NCBI GenBank assembly: GCA_031550095.1
Contig: JAVBOX010000146.1
Coordinates: forward strand, 1 to 5,586
Length of the DNA stretch: 5,586 bases
Origin: Avichristensenella sp031550095
GTDB taxonomy: Bacteria; Bacillota; Clostridia; Christensenellales; Aristaeellaceae
Direction: 5' to 3'
Both the position numbers and the translations under genes were made by a program. Below the pieces are notes generated by a model. That model was not told the origin of the DNA, ran no database searches, and worked only from the letters and a program-made list of their open reading frames with translations. Numbering within the stretch: the stretch's first letter is position 1; each line of letters starts with the position of its first letter. This document shows positions 1 through 4,551 of the stretch, piece after piece.

Positions 1-31
1 TTTTGATAAGGACGATGAGAGTCGCACGAAA

Positions 32-490
32 TCAACCGACCGCCTCTTCGTTCAGCAAGGATGTGCATGACGGGCAACGGGTCGCCCGGGGGTCAATTTC
101 TTTTAGACAGAACGGGCAGAGATGGAGTTCCGCCTTTGGCGCTTCAGGCTTCTTTGGCATTACCTTGCTGATAAGTTCCACGAAAATAAAGACGCACAGG
201 GCGATGAGAATGAAATCGATAACGCTCGTTATGAACATGCCGTAGTTTAACGTGCCGACGCCTTGATCCGCGGCCGCTTTTATGGAAGGATATGCCTTGC
301 CATCCAAGGCGATGAAAAGACCGCCGAAATCAACTCCGCCGGTAATAAGTCCGAGCAGAGGGGTGAAAATGTCGTTTACGAGCGAGGACACTATTTTGCC
401 GAAGGCCCCGCCTATCATCACGCCCACCGCAAGGTTCATGACGTTTCCCTGCATGGCAAACGATTTAAAATCACGGAAGAATTTCTTCAT
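32..490 (-). CDS. mscL: Large-conductance mechanosensitive channel MscL with C-terminal zinc ribbon
   Basis: MscL forms a homopentameric pore in the cytoplasmic membrane that opens under membrane tension and releases solutes during hypo-osmotic shock. The 152-residue product starts with the typical amphipathic N-terminal helix (MKKFFRDFKSFAMQGNV). The first pore-lining membrane helix covers about residues 16-46 and includes the glycine/alanine-rich stretch LAVGVMIGGAFGKIV. An external loop spans about 47-80, and a second membrane helix about 81-109 follows the NYGMFI motif. The tail is not the usual short amphipathic helix: it carries Cys125, Cys128, Cys139 and Cys142 as CPFC-X10-CPSC, a zinc-ribbon or rubredoxin-like knuckle seen in a subset of MscL proteins. 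Start: ATG at 490, preceded by a weak GCGGGG element about 9 bases upstream. The gene is monocistronic as far as visible and divergent from the XRE gene. Identity is very secure; metal binding is inferred from the cysteine pattern. Confidence 0.97.
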   Translation of the reverse strand: MKKFFRDFKSFAMQGNVMNLAVGVMIGGAFGKIVSSLVNDIFTPLLGLITGGVDFGGLFIALDGKAYPSIKAAADQGVGTLNYGMFITSVIDFILIALCVFIFVELISKVMPKKPEAPKAELHLCPFCLKEIDPRATRCPSCTSLLNEEAVG

Positions 491-649
491 CAGTGAATAC
501 CCCGCTTCTTTTTTTTACATATTGTACATGATCGATAGGCGGGACGCAAGCTTTTGTTTTTTGAGTAAAACACTACAGACCCGCCATTTTTCAAGGTTTT
601 CCGCAGGAGTTTCATGGCTTGTGTCGAAATTCACAGAGGCGTGAAAAGC
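491..649. other. Divergent intergenic region mscL/XRE
   Basis: This stretch holds the mscL promoter (521-549). I looked for a plus-strand promoter for the XRE gene and found only weak matches (for example TACAGA at 574-579 without a well-spaced -35), so none is called. No inverted repeat clear enough to be an operator was seen. Confidence 0.5.
521..549 (-). promoter_or_regulatory. Sigma-A-type promoter of mscL
   Basis: On the minus strand a -35-like TTGCGT (549-544) is followed after exactly 17 bases by a -10 TACAAT (526-521), five of six matches to TATAAT. Transcription would start near 514, leaving a leader of about 24 bases before the mscL ATG. The -35 matches only in the TTG half, so the call rests mainly on the -10 box and the spacing. 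Confidence 0.6.
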
Positions 650-656
650 AAGGAGG
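650..656 (+). promoter_or_regulatory. Ribosome binding site of the XRE gene
   Basis: AAGGAGG is a full match to the anti-Shine-Dalgarno. Its distance of 9 bases to ATG 666, against 3 and 6 to the upstream in-frame GTG and TTG, supports ATG 666 as the start. Confidence 0.75.
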
Positions 657-665
657 CATGTGTTG

Positions 666-977
666 ATGGATTACGTGGCAATGGGTAGGAGAATCCGTAC
701 ATTTAGAAAGCAAAGAGGGATGACCCAAGCCGCCTTGGCTGAGAGTGTAGGCATTTCAACTTCTTTCATCGGACATATAGAACGTGGTACCCGTATCGCT
801 AGCCTTGAGACCCTGGTGGGCCTTTCAGAGACCCTCGATATTTCCTTGGATGCCCTTGTTACAGGGGTGGATCCAGGCCCGGTTGGCAGTCCCAACGCAA
901 GCTATAAGATGCGCGTTCTCAATGACGTTTTGCGCGTTTTAAACGAACACTCTGGCGAGTGGCTACACGAGGAGTAA
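666..977 (+). CDS. XRE-family helix-turn-helix transcriptional regulator
   Basis: A small cytoplasmic DNA-binding protein of 103 residues made almost wholly of a Cro/C1-type (XRE) helix-turn-helix domain. The domain spans about residues 6-67: RRIRTFRKQRGMTQAALAES forms helices 1-2, with the conserved Gln21 opening the motif. VGISTSFIGHIERGTRIAS is the recognition helix with the canonical IERG, and LETLVGLSETLDISLDALV completes the five-helix bundle. A short tail (about 68-103, ending VLRVLNEHSGEWLHEE) may mediate dimerisation. Start choice: an AGGAGG at 651-656 lies 9 bases before ATG 666. In-frame GTG 660 and TTG 663 are also possible but sit only 3 and 6 bases from the Shine-Dalgarno. Its targets are unknown; standalone XRE proteins of this kind often autoregulate, but I see no clear operator. 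It is divergent from mscL. Its 3' end abuts a decayed transposase on the other strand. Confidence 0.93.
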   Translation: MDYVAMGRRIRTFRKQRGMTQAALAESVGISTSFIGHIERGTRIASLETLVGLSETLDISLDALVTGVDPGPVGSPNASYKMRVLNDVLRVLNEHSGEWLHEE

Positions 978-1300
978 TCATCCGCATCATTTGTCTCGCG
1001 CCTCATTTCACCATTACAAAAGACGGCATTCAAAACAGCATGGGGATTATCATCCGTGCCCCCGAGGACACGGTTTTGGTTATGCTGAAATCAACAAGAA
1101 TGCTCAATTTGACGGTAAGGCGCGCATTATACTATTTTCACCACGGGTGTCAAGCCAACATATAATAGACCACGCCCTTGGATATGGGGCGACCAAGCTT
1201 CGCCTCATACGCCGCATGAATCTCGGCCATCTCTAGCATTCATCCTGCCGGTAATCCTGTTTTAATCCGAACATATAGCTGGAGCCCCCCCTCCTCCGGT
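968..1300 (-). pseudogene. Decayed IS630-family transposase fragment
   Basis: The gene-less stretch between the XRE gene and the rplL terminator holds a relic of a DDE transposase of the IS630/Tc1-mariner type, read on the minus strand. The clearest part is 1239-1135: MAEIHAAYEAKLGRP, then ISKGVVYYMLA, stop, HPW, stop, K. This matches from memory the second DNA-binding winged helix of IS630 transposases, whose usual ending is LARHGWRK; both stops are TGA where CGA (Arg) is expected. After a frameshift, 1130-1101 reads IMRALPSN*A, resembling the family's VMPRSKHPNKA. Further on, 1079-1015 gives PKPCPRGHG, two stops, then SPCCFE, and in another frame 1030-968 gives NAVFCNGEMRRETNDADDYS. These resemble parts of the catalytic domain (PKG..PSVPCHH; GAV..NGE). 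About 30 residues between the blocks seem deleted. No intact N- or C-terminus and no terminal inverted repeats were recognised. The DNA-binding block is fairly sure; the later blocks are tentative, and the ends are approximate. Confidence 0.68.
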
Positions 1301-1331
1301 TTTCATTGTCCAGGTTTGATTTACCACATTT

Positions 1332-1373
1332 AAAGAGAAAAACCCCGCACTGCAAAAAGCAATGCGGGGTTTT
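1332..1373 (-). terminator. Intrinsic terminator of the rplJ-rplL operon
   Basis: On the minus strand, AAAACCCCGCA (1373-1363) pairs over 11 bases with TGCGGGGTTTT (1349-1339). Inside lies one mismatch, then a TGC/GCA extension and a five-base loop. The stem is followed by a T-rich run reading TTTTTCTCTTT into 1332. The stem begins 10 bases after the rplL stop codon, so the operon ends here rather than running on into rpoB. The A-rich side could also give weak termination of plus-strand transcripts from the XRE gene. Confidence 0.93.
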
Positions 1374-1383
1374 CATAAAGGGA

Positions 1384-1764
1384 TTACTTAATCTCAACCA
1401 CTGCGCCAACTTCAGCAAACTTGGCCTTGATCTTTTCTGCTTCATCCTTCGGAACGCCTTCTTTAATGGGCTTGGGAGCGGCCTCAACCAGATCCTTGGC
1501 CTCTTTGAGGCCCAAACCGGAAACGATTTCGCGGACAACTTTGATGACCTTGATCTTTTCGGGGCCGGCATCCTTCAGGATGACATCGAATTCGGTCTTT
1601 TCTTCAACAGCCTCGGCAGGAGCGCCAGCGGCGGCGGGACCGGCGGCAACAGCGACAGGCGCGGCGGCGGAAACGCCAAATTTTTCTTCCAGGGCTTTGA
1701 CGAGCTCCGCGAGCTCCAAAACGGTCATAGACTCAATGGCGGAAATAAGCTCTTCGCGGTTCAT
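1384..1764 (-). CDS. rplL: Large ribosomal subunit protein bL12 (L7/L12)
   Basis: L7/L12 forms the mobile stalk of the 50S subunit; dimers bind the C-terminal helix of L10 and recruit and activate the translational GTPases. The product is 126 residues, the family's usual length. The N-terminal dimerisation domain covers about 1-32 (MNREELISAIESMTVLELAE, LVKALEEKFGV). An alanine/proline-rich hinge spans about 33-52. The globular C-terminal domain runs about 54-126 with the signature KTEFDVIL, KIKVIKVVREI, GLGLKEAKDLVE, KEGVPKDEAEKIK and the closing GAVVEIK. A TGGAGGG Shine-Dalgarno at 1771-1777 sits 6 bases before ATG 1764. It is the second gene of the operon, 42 bases after rplJ, and is followed directly by the terminator. 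The separate strong ribosome binding site fits the need for more L12 than L10 (four or six copies per ribosome). Confidence 0.98.
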   Translation of the reverse strand: MNREELISAIESMTVLELAELVKALEEKFGVSAAAPVAVAAGPAAAGAPAEAVEEKTEFDVILKDAGPEKIKVIKVVREIVSGLGLKEAKDLVEAAPKPIKEGVPKDEAEKIKAKFAEVGAVVEIK

Positions 1765-1806
1765 GGGTTACCCTCCAATAATTTATTTTTTTGATTTGCT
1801 GCGAGA

Positions 1807-2343
1807 TTATTCCTCGCCGGCTTTTTGTTTGCGGACCGCATCGATGGCGTACACCAGCGAGCGCAGCGTCGCGGACAGAACGCCCACAAAGCCGGTAATC
1901 GGCGCATTCAGGCTGCCCATCATCTTGGCGATGAGCACTTCCTTCGGCGGCAACTCGGCAAGGGCTTTCACGCCGGCAACGTCGATGGCTTTTCCGGCCA
2001 CCAAACCACCTTTTATCTTTAGGTGCTCGGTCTTGGACTTTGCGATGTAATCGCCCAGCACTTTCGCCGGCGCGACCGGGTCGCTATACCCAAACGCGAA
2101 GGCGGACGGGCCTTCCAGCAGGGCGTCGATGCCGGAGATAGACAGCTCGGCAAGTGCGCGCTTGGCCAGCGTGTTCTTAAGAACGACATATTCCACGCCG
2201 ACGGCACGGAACTGCTTGCGCAGCTCGGTGACCTGCTCCACATTGATGCCGCGGTAATCCACGAGCACAACGCTTCCCGCGCGGGAAAAGCGGTCTTTGA
2301 TTTCCTCAACGGCCTGTTGCTTCAGGTCTTTTTTGATTGACAA
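1807..2343 (-). CDS. rplJ: Large ribosomal subunit protein uL10
   Basis: L10 is the base of the ribosomal stalk: its N-terminal domain binds 23S rRNA together with L11, and its C-terminal helix carries the L7/L12 dimers. It is also the operon's feedback regulator. The 178-residue product has the family's N-terminal pattern (MSIKKDLKQQAVEEIKDRF), then VVLVDYRGINVEQVTELRKQ, VVLKNTLAKRAL, GPSAFAFGYSDPVAPAKVL and PPKEVLIAKMMGSLNAPITG. The C-terminal helix (about 147-178) is LSATLRSLVYAIDAVRKQKA, to which L12 binds. The start is TTG at 2343: an in-frame TAA lies two codons upstream, so no earlier start exists, and an AAGGAGG at 2353-2359 sits 9 bases away. L10 is first in the two-gene rplJ-rplL operon, behind its leader. 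Identity is certain. A TTG start is unusual for so highly expressed a protein. Confidence 0.98.
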   Translation of the reverse strand: MSIKKDLKQQAVEEIKDRFSRAGSVVLVDYRGINVEQVTELRKQFRAVGVEYVVLKNTLAKRALAELSISGIDALLEGPSAFAFGYSDPVAPAKVLGDYIAKSKTEHLKIKGGLVAGKAIDVAGVKALAELPPKEVLIAKMMGSLNAPITGFVGVLSATLRSLVYAIDAVRKQKAGEE

Positions 2344-2400
2344 TGGTTACTGCCTCCTTTCTCCCAGGATGCCCAATAACGGCGATAAACCGCTGGGCGG

Positions 2401-2439
2401 AAAAGAGAAATGCCCCTGCGCACGTGGGCACAAGGGCAT
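2401..2439 (-). terminator. Attenuator (terminator hairpin) in the rplJ leader
   Basis: On the minus strand ATGCCCTTGTGC (2439-2428) pairs fully, with two G-U pairs, with GCGCAGGGGCAT (2421-2410) around a six-base loop. It is followed by TTCTCTTTT (2409-2401). This is the shape of an intrinsic terminator placed about 60 bases before rplJ, inside the transcribed leader. That points to transcription attenuation rather than an operon end. Confidence 0.82.
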
Positions 2440-2455
2440 GAAATCATGCAACCCT
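2434..2455 (-). promoter_or_regulatory. Candidate antiterminator hairpin in the rplJ leader
   Basis: AGGG (2455-2452) and GCATG (2449-2445) can pair with CATGC and CC(C) (2440-2434) around the loop ATTT, with a small bulge. Its right arm shares bases 2439-2434 with the left arm of the attenuator, so the two hairpins exclude each other. Its left arm shares 2455-2453 with the CAGG of the outer stem of the L10-binding fold, so binding of L10 would disfavour it. Pairing is seen in the sequence; the switching role is inferred. Confidence 0.6.
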
Positions 2456-2534
2456 GGGCACCTCGGCGGGCAATCATTATGCGCAAATCGCGCACCCGCT
2501 GTCTACGGCACAGGCTCTCTCCAGAACCTTATAA

Positions 2535-2563
2535 ATTTTAACATCAATCCCCCATGCTGTCAA
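2535..2563 (-). promoter_or_regulatory. Promoter of the rplJ-rplL operon
   Basis: A perfect -35 TTGACA (2563-2558) and a -10 TAAAAT (2540-2535, five of six) are separated by exactly 17 bases on the minus strand. Start of transcription is expected near 2528. Upstream of the -35, about 2600-2580 is A/T-rich with T and A runs and could act as an UP element. This strength fits a ribosomal protein operon and shows that rplJL is transcribed on its own here. Confidence 0.9.
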
Positions 2564-2600
2564 CACTTATCGACAACTACTTTTCTAAAAAAGCAAAACA

Positions 2601-2609
2601 TGGTATACT
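2601..2609 (+). promoter_or_regulatory. Extended -10 promoter of the ABC-F gene
   Basis: TGGTATACT contains an extended -10 (TG, one base, TATACT; five of six to TATAAT) on the plus strand. No good -35 lies 17 bases upstream (TTTTCT at 2581-2586), which extended -10 promoters tolerate. A start 7 bases downstream falls at about 2616, only about 3 bases before the ABC-F ATG. Confidence 0.6.
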
Positions 2610-2618
2610 CATCTCATT

Positions 2619-4520
2619 ATGATTGTTTTATCCGCACAGAGCATTTATAAATCCTTCGGGGTGAATGAGGTTTTGTCTGGCGCGTCCTTAACGCTCCAGG
2701 ATGGCCGCTGCCTTGGACTGGTTGGAGCAAACGGAAGTGGGAAAACAACGCTGCTGAAGATCATCGCGGGGTTGCTCCCTCCGGATTCCGGCGCTGTGAC
2801 CTTTGCCAGAGACACCAAGATCGGCTACTTCGCCCAGCAAGGAACGGTCACCGAAGGTTTGACAGTTTGGGAAGAGCTGGAAGCCGTGTTTCAGCCGGTC
2901 CATGAAATGGAAGAGCGTATGCGGGCCTTGGAGCGGGAAATGGCGGAAAAGCATGCCGATGAAGCCGCCTTCCAATCGCTTTCCAGACAATACGCCCACC
3001 TTACCGACGCCTTTGAAGAGGCCGATGGTTACGCTTGGCGTAGTGCCATTCAAGGCATGTTGGTTGGCCTTGGCTTTTCACGTGCACAATGGGATCAAAA
3101 GGTGGAATCCCTCTCCGGCGGAGAGCGGACTCGCCTCTGTCTTGCCCGTCTGTTGCTTGAAAAGCCGGATCTTCTTTTGTTGGATGAGCCGACAAACCAC
3201 TTGGACCTTGAGGCCCTTGGCTGGTTGGAGCAATATCTGCAGGGGTACAAGGGAGCCGTGCTGCTCATTTCCCACGACCGATACCTGCTGGACGCTGTCT
3301 GCACCGATATCGCCGAGCTGCTCTTTGGGGAGACCGAGCAATATGAGGGCAACTACAGCCGTTACCAGCGCCTTCGCGCGGAGCGATTTGAAGCCAGAAA
3401 GCGCGCTTTTCTGTTGCAGAAAAAAGAAATACAACGTCAGCAGGCCATTATCGACTTGTTAAAATCTTTTAACCGGGAAAAGTCCCTCAAGCGGGCTCGT
3501 TCTCGGGAAAAGGTGTTGGCCAAAATGGACCGGCTAGAGCGTCCTCAGGAAGAACGGCAGATACGCTTCGCTTTCAAAGCTAGGAGGCGCACAGGAGACG
3601 ACGTGCTCATCGCCAAGAACCTTCAGAAGGGGTTTGAGGACCGGGTTCTTTTTTCCGGGCTTGATATGCACCTGCGCGCAAGTGATCGGGTTGCGCTGAT
3701 CGGGCCCAATGGCATCGGAAAGTCAACCCTGCTGAAGCTAATAATCGGCAAAGAAAATCTCGACAGCGGCACCCTTCGCTTCGGCGCCAATGTGGACGTT
3801 GGCTATTATGATCAGCACCAACAGAGGCTTCATCCGGAAAAGACGGTTCTCGATGAAATATGGGATGATTTTCCACGGATGCAGCAAGCGGAACTCCGCA
3901 GCATCCTTGGATGTTTTCTCTTCACCGGGGATGATGTTTTTCAGCCTATTCACACCCTGTCCGGAGGTGAAAAAGGCCGTGTGGCATTAACGCGTCTTAT
4001 GCTGGAAGAGGACAATTTTCTTCTTTTGGATGAGCCTACCAACCATTTGGATATGGATTCCAGAGAGGTTCTGGAGCAATCCCTGGAGGACTTTACAGGC
4101 ACCATCCTGACGGTCTCCCACGACCGCTATTTTATCAATCGGATTGCCAACCAGGTGATCGAAATGCGGCCGGATGGCATATCGTTCTACCTTGGCAACT
4201 ACGACGATTATCTGGAAAAGAAAAAGATGGAAGCGCTGGGCGAGACGGAGCAAGACCCTTCCCGTACCCGTACATCCATCGAAAAGGAGAAAAAAAAGGA
4301 CCGCTTGGCGCGAGAGGCGGAAAAGGCCCAAAAGGCGGAGCAAACTGCCCTGGAACACGCCATTGCCGCAAAAGAACAGGCCATTGCCGCTCAGGAGGTG
4401 TTGCTTGCCGATCCTGGGATATATTCAAACCACGCCTTGGCAAGGGAAGCCGCCGCCGTCCTGCGGACTCTGCAGGATGAAGTAAGCGCACTATACGAGC
4501 AATGGATGGAGCTCGCATAG
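2619..4520 (+). CDS. ABC-F family ATPase, YdiF/YfmR/Uup-like
   Basis: A cytoplasmic duplicated-ATPase protein of 633 residues with no membrane domain, the layout of ABC-F translation factors that enter the ribosomal E site and act on stalled or antibiotic-bound ribosomes. First ATPase: Walker A GANGSGKT (36-43), signature LSGGE (165-169), Walker B LLLLDE with DEPTNHLD (185-196), switch SHDRY (218-222). The charged linker (about 245-325, with SFNREKSLKRARSREKVL) is the arm that reaches toward P-site tRNA. Second ATPase: Walker A GPNGIGKST (362-370), LSGGE (447-451), DEPTNHLD (481-488), SHDRY (500-504). A lysine/glutamate/alanine-rich C-terminal extension (about 540-633) looks like the coiled coil of the YdiF/Uup type. 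All catalytic motifs are intact. ATG 2619 gives the family's N-terminus (MIVLSAQSIYKSFG) but has no Shine-Dalgarno. It is divergent from rplJL. Whether it is a housekeeping factor or gives antibiotic resistance cannot be told; length and tail favour housekeeping. Confidence 0.95.
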   Translation: MIVLSAQSIYKSFGVNEVLSGASLTLQDGRCLGLVGANGSGKTTLLKIIAGLLPPDSGAVTFARDTKIGYFAQQGTVTEGLTVWEELEAVFQPVHEMEERMRALEREMAEKHADEAAFQSLSRQYAHLTDAFEEADGYAWRSAIQGMLVGLGFSRAQWDQKVESLSGGERTRLCLARLLLEKPDLLLLDEPTNHLDLEALGWLEQYLQGYKGAVLLISHDRYLLDAVCTDIAELLFGETEQYEGNYSRYQRLRAERFEARKRAFLLQKKEIQRQQAIIDLLKSFNREKSLKRARSREKVLAKMDRLERPQEERQIRFAFKARRRTGDDVLIAKNLQKGFEDRVLFSGLDMHLRASDRVALIGPNGIGKSTLLKLIIGKENLDSGTLRFGANVDVGYYDQHQQRLHPEKTVLDEIWDDFPRMQQAELRSILGCFLFTGDDVFQPIHTLSGGEKGRVALTRLMLEEDNFLLLDEPTNHLDMDSREVLEQSLEDFTGTILTVSHDRYFINRIANQVIEMRPDGISFYLGNYDDYLEKKKMEALGETEQDPSRTRTSIEKEKKKDRLAREAEKAQKAEQTALEHAIAAKEQAIAAQEVLLADPGIYSNHALAREAAAVLRTLQDEVSALYEQWMELA

Positions 4521-4541
4521 TGCGCTTGGCTTGCGCTTTTT
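4484..4541 (+). terminator. Long hairpin at the ABC-F 3' end, probable terminator between convergent genes
   Basis: Bases 4484-4500 pair with 4511-4527 over 17 positions with one mismatch, around a ten-base loop. The stem covers the last codons and the TAG stop of the ABC-F gene. A TTTTT run (4537-4541) comes 9 bases after the stem, so it is not a textbook terminator. An alternative pairing of AAGCGCA (4484-4490) with TGCGCTT (4532-4538) would put the T run directly after the stem. On the minus strand the tail is T-poor. With only 31 bases between the two stop codons, it may serve both genes. Confidence 0.5.
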
Positions 4542-4551
4542 ACATACGGTT

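Larger units (their letters stand above)
2344..2528 (-). ncRNA. Ribosomal protein L10 leader (cis-regulatory RNA)
   Basis: The roughly 185-base 5' untranslated region of rplJ matches the L10 leader family (Rfam RF00557, recognised from memory). The binding core lies at 2510-2461 on the minus strand: TGCCGTAGACAGCGGG, a small hairpin TGCGC-GATTT-GCGCA (2494-2480), then CCCGCCGAGG. GCGGG (2499-2495) pairs with CCCGC (2470-2466), leaving the conserved GTAGACA and CGAGG elements as the unpaired internal loop that L10 contacts. An outer CCTG (2514-2511) can pair with CAGG (2456-2453). Downstream lie an antiterminator-like hairpin and an intrinsic terminator-like hairpin (separate entries), then a further weak hairpin (about 2396-2369) before the Shine-Dalgarno. 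In this family, excess L10-L12 complex binds the leader and lowers rplJL expression. Confidence 0.9.

Noticed and set aside
3..245. Plus-strand open frames opposite mscL.
   Set aside because: They lie fully antisense to a secure gene and their proteins look random.
1109..1166. Promoter-like boxes in the gap: TTGACG with TACTAT 15 bases on, and a TATAAT at 1161-1166.
   Set aside because: Spacing is off or the -35 is missing, and no gene follows; chance matches in A/T-rich relic DNA are likelier.
991..1236. Plus-strand open frame of 81 codons starting at TTG, with a His-rich stretch ending PRGHGFG that recalls the RNase R N-terminal domain.
   Set aside because: No Shine-Dalgarno at a normal distance, no further similarity, and the opposite strand explains the same bases better as a decayed transposase.
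1285..1291. Run of seven C near the left edge of the transposase relic.
   Set aside because: A short homopolymer alone supports no function; it could equally be a site of slippage or sequencing error.
1306..2050. Long plus-strand open frames opposite rplL and rplJ.
   Set aside because: They are mirror frames of highly biased ribosomal protein genes and have no family-like sequence or ribosome binding sites.
2369..2396. Weak hairpin (GCCCA with TGGGC) just before the rplJ Shine-Dalgarno, as a possible translational switch.
   Set aside because: The stem has an irregular interior and does not cover the Shine-Dalgarno, so I did not list it separately.
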